The position numbers and the translations under genes were made by a program. From assembly GCA_965263105.1 (NCBI GenBank), contig CBDHGL010000003.1, positions 4,216,001 through 4,280,000 of the forward strand: a stretch of 64,000 nucleotides of DNA, in the 5' to 3' direction. Below, piece by piece: positions 42,961 to 51,488 of the stretch. This DNA comes from JBCCTX01 sp965263105 (GTDB lineage: Bacteria > Bacteroidota > Bacteroidia > J057). Position 1 is the stretch's first letter. The number at the start of each line of letters is the position of its first letter. The notes below the pieces were generated by a model that was not told the DNA's origin, did not search any database, and saw only the letters and a list, made by a program, of their open reading frames with translations.

Positions 42961-43509
42961 TCAGGTATATAACAATTTTCTTAGCTTTTTGATTGCCGAT
43001 CTTATTCGGGTTTTCACAGTTCCCAAGGGGATATCTAATTTTTTCGAGATTTCTTCGTGGGTATAGCCCTGGAAATAGGATAAGTCTATTAGCAATTTTT
43101 GATGAGGAGGTAGCAATTTGATAACTTCTTGAAGTTGTGTGACCTCATGAGACTCAGCGATAGAAAGGGGTTCTTCTCCCAATTCAGTTTCATTTTGAAT
43201 CTGTCGTTCCCGTAGCTTATAGGCTTTGGAGCGAGTGGCATCTATAGCTGAATTTCGAGAAATACTCACCATCCAGGTAAAAAGGCTCCCTTTTTTAGCG
43301 TCATACATATGTCCTTTTTTCCAAATTTTCATGAGAGCTTCCTGAAAAACGTCTTGGGCAAGGTCCTCATATTTAACAATACGAAGAATTACATTGAAAA
43401 GGATGTGTGAGTACTGGGAATATAATAAAGGAATTACCCGCTCGTCCTGATGCCGGAGCATGGAGCGAATCTCTTCCTCTGATTGGTTAGTAAAAACCAG
43501 TTTACCCAT
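42961..43509 (-). CDS. ECF RNA polymerase sigma factor (SigK-like)
   Basis: 182 residues. Region 2 has EDLAQDVFQEALMKIWKKG and FTWMVSISRNSAIDATRSK; region 4 has LLPPHQKLLIDLSYFQGYTH and EEISKKLDIPLGTVKTRIRS. It forms an operon with the anti-sigma gene (two-base gap) and probably the fasciclin gene. Divergent from the GH3 gene across a 58-base gap. Confidence 0.95.
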   Translation of the reverse strand: MGKLVFTNQSEEEIRSMLRHQDERVIPLLYSQYSHILFNVILRIVKYEDLAQDVFQEALMKIWKKGHMYDAKKGSLFTWMVSISRNSAIDATRSKAYKLRERQIQNETELGEEPLSIAESHEVTQLQEVIKLLPPHQKLLIDLSYFQGYTHEEISKKLDIPLGTVKTRIRSAIKKLRKLLYT

Positions 43510-43567
43510 ATAAAATTAGTTCCTAAGGGTAATGCTATATAATTTTGGGTATTAACACAAATTCTTT

Positions 43568-45067
43568 ATGGGTATAAAATCGCTCTTGGGTAAGATTTGG
43601 GCAAAGAGGAGGGTAAGGGCCATAGAAAGAGAATCTCAACAGGCCTGGGCTTTACAGCAAAAGACCTTTCAATATTTGCTTCAGCAAGGCCGTCAAACCG
43701 AATTCGGGAAAGCCCACCATTTTGATCAAATTCAGTCAATAGTGGATTTCCAAGACCGGGTACCGATTAGGAACTATGAAGAAGCCAAAGAGTGGTTTGA
43801 TAGAATCGTTGAGGGAGAACCTCATGTATCCTGGCCAGGAAAGCCTATCTATTTAGCCAAGACATCCGGTACAACTTCAGGTGCAAAGTATATCCCGATC
43901 ACCAAGGAGTCTATCCGTCGGCAGGTGCAGGGAGCCAGAGATGCCTTGCTATGCTATATGTATGAAAGTGGTAATTTATCCTTTTTGTCAGGGAAAATGA
44001 TGTTCCTATCGGGTAGTCCAGAACTGCTTACCAATAGCTACGGTATGCAGGTAGGGCGCTTATCTGGGATTGTAAATCACTATGTGCCAGCCTATCTGAC
44101 CCGCAATCGGGTCCCCTTATATGAAACCAACATTATTGAGGACTGGGAAACCAAGGTAGCCACTATAGTTCGGGAGGTTGCTCCCCAGGATTTGCGTTTA
44201 ATTTCAGGTATTCCTCCCTGGGTACAGATGTTCTTTGAAGAGCTCAAAGTTCAGACGGGGAAGGAACCCCTGGAAGTATGGCCCAACTTACAGCTCTTTG
44301 TTCAGGGGGGAGTAGATTTTAGTCCCTATGCCCCTATTTTTCAGTATTACTTTAACAATCAGGTAGATAGCGTTGAAGTATTTCCTGCTTCAGAAGGATT
44401 TTTTGCCTTCCAAAATTCCCAGAAGGACAATGGCCTACTTCTCATGCCTGATTATGGGATTTTCTATGAGTTTATCCCCATGGAGGACTATGGGAAAGCT
44501 AGGCCCAGGAGATTGACACTTAATCAGGTAGAGTTAGGCGTTCAGTATGCCATGATCATATCTACCAACGCAGGCCTATGGGCCTACAATATTGGGGATA
44601 CGGTAAAATTTACCTCTCTCAATCCCTTTAAACTTAGGGTAACGGGTAGGGTGAAACATTTTATCAGTGCCTTTGGGGAACATGTGATTTCTGAAGAAGT
44701 TAATCGGGCGATATTGGAGGCAAGCGAAGGAACGCAGGCCGAATTTCAGGAATTCACCGTTGCTCCCAGTATAGCCGAGGAAAAAGGGGAATCCGCCCAT
44801 GAATGGTTTATCGAGTTTGTGAAATATCCCGATGATTTAGAACGTTTTAGGGATATGTTGGATGAATCCCTACGGAGGCAGAACCCTTACTATGATGATC
44901 TTCGAACCGGTAATATCTTAAAAAAGGTAATTGTGTGGTCTTTGGAAGTCAATGCTTCAAGAGAATACATGAAAGCTCAGGGAAAATTAGGCGGACAGAA
45001 TAAGTTCCCAAGGCTCAGTAATGACAGAAAAATAGCTGATTTTCTCCACTCATATATTAAGCCTTGA
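43568..45067 (+). CDS. GH3-family acyl-adenylating enzyme
   Basis: 499 residues, of the superfamily that includes plant GH3 auxin-amido synthetases; bacterial members are common in Bacteroidota and of unknown substrate. The ATP-binding loop is KTSGTTSGAKYIPIT; other family segments are DLRLISGIPPWVQMFFEE, VFPASEGFFAFQ, GLWAYNIGDTVKF and VTGRVKHFISAFGEHVISEE. ATG start; a TAATTTTG box lies 21 bases upstream. It probably forms an acyl-adenylate and joins it to an amine or amino acid. Confidence 0.92.
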   Translation: MGIKSLLGKIWAKRRVRAIERESQQAWALQQKTFQYLLQQGRQTEFGKAHHFDQIQSIVDFQDRVPIRNYEEAKEWFDRIVEGEPHVSWPGKPIYLAKTSGTTSGAKYIPITKESIRRQVQGARDALLCYMYESGNLSFLSGKMMFLSGSPELLTNSYGMQVGRLSGIVNHYVPAYLTRNRVPLYETNIIEDWETKVATIVREVAPQDLRLISGIPPWVQMFFEELKVQTGKEPLEVWPNLQLFVQGGVDFSPYAPIFQYYFNNQVDSVEVFPASEGFFAFQNSQKDNGLLLMPDYGIFYEFIPMEDYGKARPRRLTLNQVELGVQYAMIISTNAGLWAYNIGDTVKFTSLNPFKLRVTGRVKHFISAFGEHVISEEVNRAILEASEGTQAEFQEFTVAPSIAEEKGESAHEWFIEFVKYPDDLERFRDMLDESLRRQNPYYDDLRTGNILKKVIVWSLEVNASREYMKAQGKLGGQNKFPRLSNDRKIADFLHSYIKP

Positions 45068-45237
45068 TTTTCAGTGGATAAAGACGGAATTTCATTGCAC
45101 GATTTTTGTTATAGCAATAGCTGGATACAGACAACCAAATTTGTTTTGAAATATATAACTTTTTGCATTTTTGGAATAAAATTTTTAACGGGTTATTTGG
45201 GCATGAATTCCGGTCAACCTCAATTAATTAAGGATAT

Positions 45238-46545
45238 ATGAGAGAATTAGTCTTGGCGTTGGTTTTGTTTGGGGTGGTTGTATATGTGGGCGAAAAAGGC
45301 TTAGATGCCTCTCAGGTACTGGATATAAAAGGTATGCTGGGCATCAAAGACGATGAAGTGGGGACAGGAGGCCTGGGAGATGATAGGGAAGTGGGTATAG
45401 CAGATGACGAACTCACCTTACCAGGGGGGGCAAAATCACCCGTTAAGATAGACTTGCCCTACTATGTGGTGGCTTATGTGTTAGGGGATCATAAGATTTA
45501 TGCCAATGAGATTGATGGATCAAAGATTACCCACATCAATTATGCTTTTCTGGATGTCAGGAACAGTAGAATGAGATCCTTCTTGCGGCATGATCGGCAC
45601 AACCTAAAGGAACTCCGGAAAGTAAGAAGGCTTTACCCACATATTAACCTTGTGGTGTCAGTTGGAGGCTGGACTAAGTCGGCAGGCTTTTCGGATATGT
45701 CGGCTAGTAAGCGAAATAGGAATCGTTTTGCAGAGAGCGTGGTAGACTACCTTCGAACCTATAGACTGGACGGGATAGATTTGGACTGGGAGTATCCAGG
45801 CCAGCCCGGTGCGGGAAATCCTTATTCGAAACGGGACAAGCAGAACTTTACCCTGATGATAAAAACCCTTCGAGAACACCTCGACGAGGCTACAGAAGAA
45901 GATGAAAGAGAAGATAAACCCTATCTTCTCACCGTTGCTGGAGGAATTGGCAATTCTTATTTAGTAAATACCGAAATGGGGAAGGTGCAGAAATACGTAG
46001 ACTTCGTTAACCTGATGTCCTACAATTTTGCCGGAGCCTGGTCGGTCCGTACGGCCCATCACACCAACCTCTATGCTTCTCAAACCTCGGGGGGCTCAGA
46101 TACGGATGTTGCGGAGGCGGTTCGCCAATATGTGGCTCAAGGCGTTCCCCTAAATAAAATAACGATAGGAGTTGCCTTCTATGGTAGGGGATGGGAAGGC
46201 GTAAGAAGCCGTTCCAAAGGCTTGCACCAATCTAGTACCAAGAACCTGGGGAGTTTCCGCTTCCATGACCTCCAGGCAGAGTATATCAACAAACGCGGCT
46301 ATACGCGGTATTGGGATAGCCTGGCCAAGGCTCCCTATCTTTGGAATCCCACCGCTCAGGTATTCATCACCTATGATGACGAAGAATCTTTACAGCACAA
46401 GGCACGCTATATCAAATCTCAGCAATTGGCTGGCATTATGTTTTGGGAGTATTACCGCGACAAATCGGGGACATTGATGGAGGCTCTACATGAAGAGCTC
46501 AATGGGCAGCCCGCTATGGCGGTGGAGGGGAGAATAGGAGAATAG
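45238..46545 (+). CDS. Glycoside hydrolase family 18 (chitinase-like)
   Basis: 435 residues. An N-terminal hydrophobic segment (MRELVLALVLFGVVVYVG) acts as an export signal or anchor, followed by an acidic/glycine-rich linker and the GH18 barrel (about 75-420): SVGGWTKSAGFSDM, the catalytic DGIDLDWEYPG (Glu185 as acid), NLMSYNFAGAW and the late Trp in GIMFWEYYRD. It cleaves chitin or related N-acetylglucosamine polymers, or is a peptidoglycan-type glucosaminidase. A post-stop repeat begins right after the stop. Confidence 0.93.
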   Translation: MRELVLALVLFGVVVYVGEKGLDASQVLDIKGMLGIKDDEVGTGGLGDDREVGIADDELTLPGGAKSPVKIDLPYYVVAYVLGDHKIYANEIDGSKITHINYAFLDVRNSRMRSFLRHDRHNLKELRKVRRLYPHINLVVSVGGWTKSAGFSDMSASKRNRNRFAESVVDYLRTYRLDGIDLDWEYPGQPGAGNPYSKRDKQNFTLMIKTLREHLDEATEEDEREDKPYLLTVAGGIGNSYLVNTEMGKVQKYVDFVNLMSYNFAGAWSVRTAHHTNLYASQTSGGSDTDVAEAVRQYVAQGVPLNKITIGVAFYGRGWEGVRSRSKGLHQSSTKNLGSFRFHDLQAEYINKRGYTRYWDSLAKAPYLWNPTAQVFITYDDEESLQHKARYIKSQQLAGIMFWEYYRDKSGTLMEALHEELNGQPAMAVEGRIGE

Positions 46546-46546
46546 G

Positions 46547-46620
46547 TTGATAGTCCACAGTTGATGGTCCACGGTCGATAGTCCACAGTATTTTTTGATG
46601 ATTTTCCCAAGATTTTTTCT
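46547..46620 (+). repeat. Post-stop hairpin repeat (GTCGAC family), copy C
   Basis: Starts directly after the GH18 stop: TGATAGTCCACAG, TGATGGTCCACGG, TCGATAGTCCACAG, then a T run and GATGATTTTCCCAAG. Compared with copies A and G it has the left-arm words three times and lacks a clear right arm. Confidence 0.6.
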
Positions 46621-46683
46621 ACATAAAAAGTTGCATTTTACCGGATTAGGCCTTTATTTCGCATCACGTTTTTTTTAAAAAAT

Positions 46684-46757
46684 TCCCCATTAGCTCAGTT
46701 GGTTAGAGCGACGGACTGTTAATCCGCAGGTCCTAGGTTCGAGTCCTAGATGGGGAG
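46684..46757 (+). tRNA. tRNA-Asn (anticodon GTT)
   Basis: Full cloverleaf: acceptor TCCCCAT / ATGGGGA, D-stem GCTC/GAGC, anticodon loop CTGTTAA with GTT at 46718-46720, T-stem CTAGG/CCTAG with loop TTCGAGT, discriminator G. CCA is not encoded. The outer anticodon-stem pair is an A-C mismatch. Confidence 0.95.
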
Positions 46758-46758
46758 C

Positions 46759-46795
46759 AAAAGACCGGAGGTTGAATGACCTTCGGTCTTTTTTG
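46759..46795 (+). terminator. Terminator after tRNA-Asn
   Basis: AAGACCGGAGG and CCTTCGGTCTT pair (with one G-T) around a TTGAATGA loop, followed by TTTTTG. It lies immediately downstream of the tRNA. Confidence 0.8.
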
Positions 46796-47292
46796 TCTAA
46801 AGAGAAAATGATCCCTTGGGAGGAAACCGAATTTTACAAAAAGTGCGTAGCAAAAGGGCTATTAAATGATCTTCTCGCGAAGTAGTTCCGAAATCGGGCC
46901 AGTGGGTATCTGCTGGAGGGGTATTGGGGTTAATAGTCTACCGTCCATAGCTTAGACAATTAGTTTTTAGGAACGAAGGGCGAGTTCTCAATAAGTCAGC
47001 TTTTCAACTCACTCCTCACCCCTCTCGCCTATACATACTTTCCGTTGACTATGGAGGTTGACCGAGAATGGAATTTACTTTACTGATTAGGGGATTATTT
47101 CCTTGGAAAACTCCCCTATCTCATGTTAAATCGTCCCTTCATGACTGATTTTAGCCCTGAAGGGGCGACATAGGATTTAGGATGGGACGTGAGTCCTATC
47201 AAAGAATAAACGTTCTCGGACACCCTATATGGACTGTCGACTAGTAACTATTCTATTTTTTAAAATTTCAATTCTCGCGTATATTTACCTAT
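46796..47292. other. Intergenic region with repeat remnants
   Basis: About 500 bases without a supportable gene. 46930-46952 and 47226-47252 hold degenerate copies of the GTCGAC-family words (ATGGACTGTCGACTAG). 47152-47205 has AGCCCTGAAGGGGCGACAT followed by an imperfect palindrome TAGGA...TCCTA, a layout like small palindromic repeats seen in many Bacteroidota genomes. The last 60 bases are AT-rich and hold the HlyD promoter region. Confidence 0.45.
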
Positions 47293-48606
47293 ATGCCAGA
47301 AAATTCAATAATTGATTCCCTTCCTGACCGTAGCGAGCAAGTCCAAGAACTCCTCGGCCGCCAACCCATGTGGATGGTTCGCTGGGGTACAGTACTCGTT
47401 TTGGGAGTTATTTTGGTCATGGGCATTTTGAGTTGGGTAATCAAATATCCCGAAGTAATTAGAGCACCCATTCTGCTCGTTTCATCTTCTCCTCCCATTG
47501 ATATTCATGCAAGAAATTCGGGCCGAATTACCCAGTTATTCGTTCAGGATAGCCAGTGGGTAGAGAATGGAGAAATTTTAGCACTCTTGGATAATTCGGC
47601 CAACTGGGAAGATATGCGCCGCTTGAAGGGACTATTGGACTCTCTCCAGTTAGATCCCCAAAGGGCGTTTTCCCTTCCTTACAAAAACTCTATGACTCAG
47701 TCGTTAAAGTTGGGGATGCTTCAGTCTGATTATACCCGTTTTAAACAAGCATGGACCACCTTACAATCCTATAGAACCTTTTCCCCCCTAAATAAAGAAC
47801 GCTATTCCCTTGGCCAGGCCCTGACGAAACAGCAAGATATCCTCAAAGGACTGGAAGCTCAACAGCCAGGCTTAGATCGAGAACTTTTGCTGGCCAAAAA
47901 GGAATTTGCCCGAAGGAAGCAATTGCTTTCCGAGCAAGTCATTGCCCAAACGGAAGTTGAAGCTGCAGAACGGAGCCTATTGGAAGTGAAAAGCAGACAG
48001 GCCACCCTCAATACCCAGGTAGCGGAACTGGCTTTGCGGATGGCGGAGAAGCGATCCGAATTAAGTCAGCTTAATGTTCAGCAGCCCGATATAGAAATTC
48101 GGATGCAAGAGGAATTTCTTTCCTCTCTAGATCAACTTTCTAGCTCTTTACAGTCATGGGAACGAGAATTCCTGCTTAAAGCTCCCATAGATGGGCGGGT
48201 CACCTTCTTCAATTATTGGAGTTCGGACCAATTTGTTCGTAAAGAAGAGCCCGTAATGACCCTGGTTCCAGCCGATTCGGCCCAGATGCTGGGAAAAGTA
48301 CGGCTTCCCTTGAAGAATTCTGGAAAGGTAGCCCACGGACAGAAAGTCCTGATCTTACTCGATAATTATCCCTTTCAGGAATTTGGGAGCTTAAGTGGGA
48401 AAATTGAACAGATGTCTCTGGTTCCTCAAGACAATTTTTATGCCTTGGATGTTTCTCTTCCGCCTAACTTAACGACCAACTACCAATACGTCATCCCATT
48501 TCGCCAAGAACTACGGGGGCAAGCGGAAATAATCACAGAAGATATGCGCTTGCTGGAGCGGATTCTCTATCAGTTGCGGAAAGCGTGGCGGGGAAGGGTA
48601 AGATAG
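47293..48606 (+). CDS. HlyD-family membrane fusion protein
   Basis: 437 residues. A membrane helix near the N-terminus (about 28-50, WMVRWGTVLVLGVILVMGIL) is followed by a biotinyl-lipoyl-like half (IDIHARNSGRITQLFVQDS, WVENGEILALLDN), a long coiled-coil hairpin (about 145-290), the second lipoyl half (LLKAPIDGRVTFF) and beta-barrel segments. Such adaptors link an inner-membrane ABC exporter to an outer-membrane channel for peptide or protein export. The usual adjacent ABC transporter is absent here, so it is an orphan adaptor, preceded by a tRNA and followed by a repeat array. Confidence 0.9.
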   Translation: MPENSIIDSLPDRSEQVQELLGRQPMWMVRWGTVLVLGVILVMGILSWVIKYPEVIRAPILLVSSSPPIDIHARNSGRITQLFVQDSQWVENGEILALLDNSANWEDMRRLKGLLDSLQLDPQRAFSLPYKNSMTQSLKLGMLQSDYTRFKQAWTTLQSYRTFSPLNKERYSLGQALTKQQDILKGLEAQQPGLDRELLLAKKEFARRKQLLSEQVIAQTEVEAAERSLLEVKSRQATLNTQVAELALRMAEKRSELSQLNVQQPDIEIRMQEEFLSSLDQLSSSLQSWEREFLLKAPIDGRVTFFNYWSSDQFVRKEEPVMTLVPADSAQMLGKVRLPLKNSGKVAHGQKVLILLDNYPFQEFGSLSGKIEQMSLVPQDNFYALDVSLPPNLTTNYQYVIPFRQELRGQAEIITEDMRLLERILYQLRKAWRGRVR

Positions 48607-48722
48607 TTTAATAGTCCATGGTCGATAGTCGACAGGCTGGGTGAGAAGGTTATTTAGTTTTATGGTCCATGGTCGACAGTTTGGGTTCTAAGGGGCTACC
48701 CCCCTCCATATTTAAACCCAAA
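48607..48722 (+). repeat. Post-stop inverted repeat (GTCGAC family), copy E
   Basis: Directly after the HlyD stop. It contains two ATAGTCCATGGTCGA-like words, and TGGTCGACAGTTTGGGTT whose complement AACCCAAACTATGGACC ends at about 48730. The intervening 27 bases include GGGGCTACCCCCC. It merges into the 69-bp tandem array, so the array looks like amplification from one arm of this element. Confidence 0.65.
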
Positions 48723-49153
48723 CTATGGACCGTCGACTATTCAACCATTTAACCAACCCAATCTGTGGACTGTCGACCAACAAACCAATTAACCAAACTA
48801 GTCGACTACCCAACCATTTAACCAACCCAATCTGTGGACTGTCGACCAACAAACCAATTAACCAAACTAGTCGACTACCCAACCATTTAACCCAAAGTCG
48901 ACTACCCAACCCAATCTGTGGACTGTCGACCAACAAACCAATTAACCAAACTAGTCGACTACCCAACCATTTAACCAACCCAATCTGTGGACTGTCGACC
49001 AACAAACCAATTAACCAAACTAGTCGACTACCCAACCATTTAACCAACCCAATCTGTGGACTGTCGACCAACAAACCAATTAACCAAACTAGTCGACTAC
49101 CCAACCATTTAACCAACCCAATCTGTGGACTGTCGACCAACAAACCAATTAAC
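48723..49153. repeat. 69-bp tandem repeat array
   Basis: Six copies of a 69-base unit. CTGTGGACTGTCGAC starts at 48763, 48832, 48916, 48985, 49054 and 49123; the steps are 69, 84, 69, 69 and 69, with one 15-base insertion. Each unit also has CAACAAACCAATTAACC and CTAGTCGACTACCCAACC. Because 69 is divisible by three and the unit lacks some stops, frames stay open on both strands (NPICGLSTNKPINQTSRL on plus); these are not believed to be genes. The array ends inside the stop region of the SRPBCC gene. Confidence 0.92.
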
Positions 49154-49661
49154 TATTAACAAACTCCTTAAGCGTCTCATCTTCCGGATCTATATCCGTA
49201 TCATTTAATAGCACTTTGTGCTCTAGCCAGGCTTTGAGGTTGACCATCCAGAAAGACCAACCTCGAGTACATCCACAGTAAATGTCCATTTTACTCTTTT
49301 CATCAACTGGAATGTGAGTTTGGGTAAGTTCTAAAAGGGTTTTGTCTTGCACGGTCTGGAGTTGGATGTCTACTTTCCCTTCTCCCATGAAGGAAAAACT
49401 CAGATAGTCGATGCCATTGGCTTCGAGGACAGTTCCTTTCTCTACAGAATTCCAGTTATGCCATTTCCAATGAAAGGTATCTTCTTTTTCGAATAGCTGC
49501 CAGGGGTCCCGTGGACTCCCATCAGGTTTGAAATAGTCTGCTTCGTCAAGGAACCAAGTGGTTAGCTGGGCAGGGGAAGCCCAGGCCTTATAGACCTCAT
49601 CCATCCTTTTAGCAATATGGATTTTAAGGGTGAATTGAGTCCAATCTGGAGATGGGTTCAT
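49149..49661 (-). CDS. SRPBCC/AHSA1-type protein
   Basis: 170 residues from the ATG for MNPSPDWTQF. START/SRPBCC fold of the Aha1 C-terminal-like type: FTLKIHIAKRMDEVYKAWA, LTTWFLDEA, FHWKWHNWNSVEKGTVLEAN, VDIQLQTVQDKTLLELTQTH and GWSFWMVNLKAWLEHK. The fold holds hydrophobic ligands or acts as a small enzyme or cochaperone; the role here is unknown. The last codons touch the 69-bp repeat array, which supplies the bases after the stop codon. Confidence 0.85.
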   Translation of the reverse strand: MNPSPDWTQFTLKIHIAKRMDEVYKAWASPAQLTTWFLDEADYFKPDGSPRDPWQLFEKEDTFHWKWHNWNSVEKGTVLEANGIDYLSFSFMGEGKVDIQLQTVQDKTLLELTQTHIPVDEKSKMDIYCGCTRGWSFWMVNLKAWLEHKVLLNDTDIDPEDETLKEFVNS

Positions 49662-49766
49662 TTCGGGTTTATTAATCAGTAAAACGCAACTTCTCCTCAC
49701 TTTTGTTGAAGGAGTTGTATTTCTGTATCGACAAAACCCGATTAATTATTAGAAATATAGTGATTT

Positions 49767-50786
49767 TTATTTCCAAACCCGCATTCCCTCACTGCAATTT
49801 TGACAAATGTCAATTTTTTGGCGGGAGTGGAGTAGGGTATTCCTGAACTGCTCATAAGGGGAGGAGCGCCATATGTGGGCAAAATCTCTATCGGGAAATT
49901 GTCCCATTACGTATTGCGCGTCTTTGTCGAAGCAGCATGGGAGGACTTTTCCATCCCACGTAACCTCTGCCCCTTGCCAGAGTTTCCAACATTGATTATC
50001 AAGCCTATTTTTGATGTGGTATGTGCCATCAGCGCCTTGATAGTAGCGGCTATATTGTTGTTGCTCTGGGATGAAAGGACTTCCTTCTTCGAAATCGTAG
50101 ATCTGCGCAGTTTTTAATACTACTTGATCTACTCCTAAGGATTTCCCTAGTTCCTTAATCTCCGGAATTTGGTGTTCATTCTGGCGAACTACTAGGAATT
50201 GTATAACAATGTGAGGAGATAAACTATTGAGATGTTCTCTCCAATAGACGAGGTTGCGAATGCCTTCCAAGACCTTTTCGAGTTTCCCCCCGATCCGATA
50301 GTTGGAATAACTTTCCTGGGTAGTGCCATCTACTGAAATGATCAACTCAGATAAACCACTTTCTACAGTGGCACGCGCATTTTCTTCCGTCAAGTAATGC
50401 CCATTTGTACTGCTGGCCGAGAAGATGCCTTTCTGACTGGCATAAGAAGCCATTTCCAGGAACTCCGGGTGTAAGTAGGGCTCTCCCTGAAAATACAATA
50501 GGAGGTAAACCAGATCTGGGGCCAATTGATCCAGTAAGTTCTTGTATAAATCTAAGTCCATCATACCCGTAGGACGGGTAAAGGATCGGAGACCAGAAGG
50601 ACACTCTGGACAACGAAGGTTGCAAAAGGTGGTAGGTTCTATCCCTATTTTCAGGGGATTGCCCCTGTGCAGATTCTTTTTCCTGAGACGAGAAACATGA
50701 AAGGAGCTATATATCCGTAGAAAGTTAATACACTTTTGTAGGGTCAACGTTTGGGATAGAAGCCTTGCCTTTCGAAAGCTGAACAT
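49767..50786 (-). CDS. Radical SAM protein with SPASM domain
   Basis: 339 residues. The radical SAM motif is Cys55-x3-Cys59-x2-Cys62 in FCNLRCPECPSG, followed by GEPYLHPEFLEM and the barrel. The C-terminal SPASM region has CWKLW, VLPCCFDKDAQY and ICQNCSEG, giving extra Fe-S ligands. SPASM enzymes modify peptides, sugars or lipids, or act in maturation of partner proteins. No peptide precursor is obvious next to it. Start ATG. Confidence 0.9.
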   Translation of the reverse strand: MFSFRKARLLSQTLTLQKCINFLRIYSSFHVSRLRKKNLHRGNPLKIGIEPTTFCNLRCPECPSGLRSFTRPTGMMDLDLYKNLLDQLAPDLVYLLLYFQGEPYLHPEFLEMASYASQKGIFSASSTNGHYLTEENARATVESGLSELIISVDGTTQESYSNYRIGGKLEKVLEGIRNLVYWREHLNSLSPHIVIQFLVVRQNEHQIPEIKELGKSLGVDQVVLKTAQIYDFEEGSPFIPEQQQYSRYYQGADGTYHIKNRLDNQCWKLWQGAEVTWDGKVLPCCFDKDAQYVMGQFPDRDFAHIWRSSPYEQFRNTLLHSRQKIDICQNCSEGMRVWK

Positions 50787-50939
50787 AGAGGTAAATGGAT
50801 AATTGAAAAATGAGAATGGAAAAAGGGAAAATTCTAGGGAAGATGCAATTAATCTCCCAATCTGAAAATATAGTATTGCTTAGGGGGGGCTTTTCTTGTT
50901 AAATTATTGCTTAGTGAAAAGCCAAATATTACCTCTGCT

Positions 50940-51356
50940 ATGAAAGCTATCAAAATTCTTTGTTTAATACTTCTATGCGTTTTCTTGGGGTCTTGTGAGC
51001 CAGAATACGCTGACTATGAAGGGATCAGTTATGAACACTTAACGTTTATAGGGGTTTCCAATTGGACAGGTCATTGGAGAAACTGTTCTCCTGGAGAAAC
51101 ATTGATATTTTCCGTTTCTGTAAAACATACTACCCAGGAATTTACCCTTCCCTACAACTCAGATGCATCCTTCAAAGCAGAATTTGAAGAGGGGGATATG
51201 ATTCATATCGTAGTCATGGACGAAAATCGAGATATTATACATATCAGAAGTAAGGATTTTTCCCCTTCGGATCCAGAAAAAACTTCCCCAGAGGGTGATA
51301 AGAAGCCCTTTATCCAAGTGTGTGATATTGATAGGCTGGATTTATATGGGTTTTAA
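50940..51356 (+). CDS. Hypothetical lipoprotein
   Basis: 138 residues from the ATG for MKAIKILCLILLCVFLGSC, a clear lipoprotein signal with lipobox LGSC. The mature part is acidic (EPEYADYEGISYEH) and mainly beta (FIGVSNWTGHW, FSVSVKHTTQEF, MIHIVVMDENRDIIHIRSK), perhaps a small immunoglobulin- or C2-like sandwich. Family not recognised. It stands alone between two minus-strand units. Confidence 0.75.
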   Translation: MKAIKILCLILLCVFLGSCEPEYADYEGISYEHLTFIGVSNWTGHWRNCSPGETLIFSVSVKHTTQEFTLPYNSDASFKAEFEEGDMIHIVVMDENRDIIHIRSKDFSPSDPEKTSPEGDKKPFIQVCDIDRLDLYGF

Positions 51357-51488
51357 GAAACGTTGATCACAAATTTGGAAATTGATATAATAAAACAAAA
51401 TGAACCAACCCCATCGGAGTCGGCCCATTTTTTCTCAACATGGGGAGTTTATTCCTTTAGCTGAGACAAGCATGAACGTATTTTATAC

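Noticed and set aside
48723..49153. CRISPR array
   Set aside because: Units are contiguous without unique spacers, and no cas genes are present.
48712..49159. Long repeat-protein frames on both strands of the 69-bp array
   Set aside because: The unit length is a multiple of three and lacks stops by chance; no start signal, no family, and the unit matches non-coding dispersed repeats.
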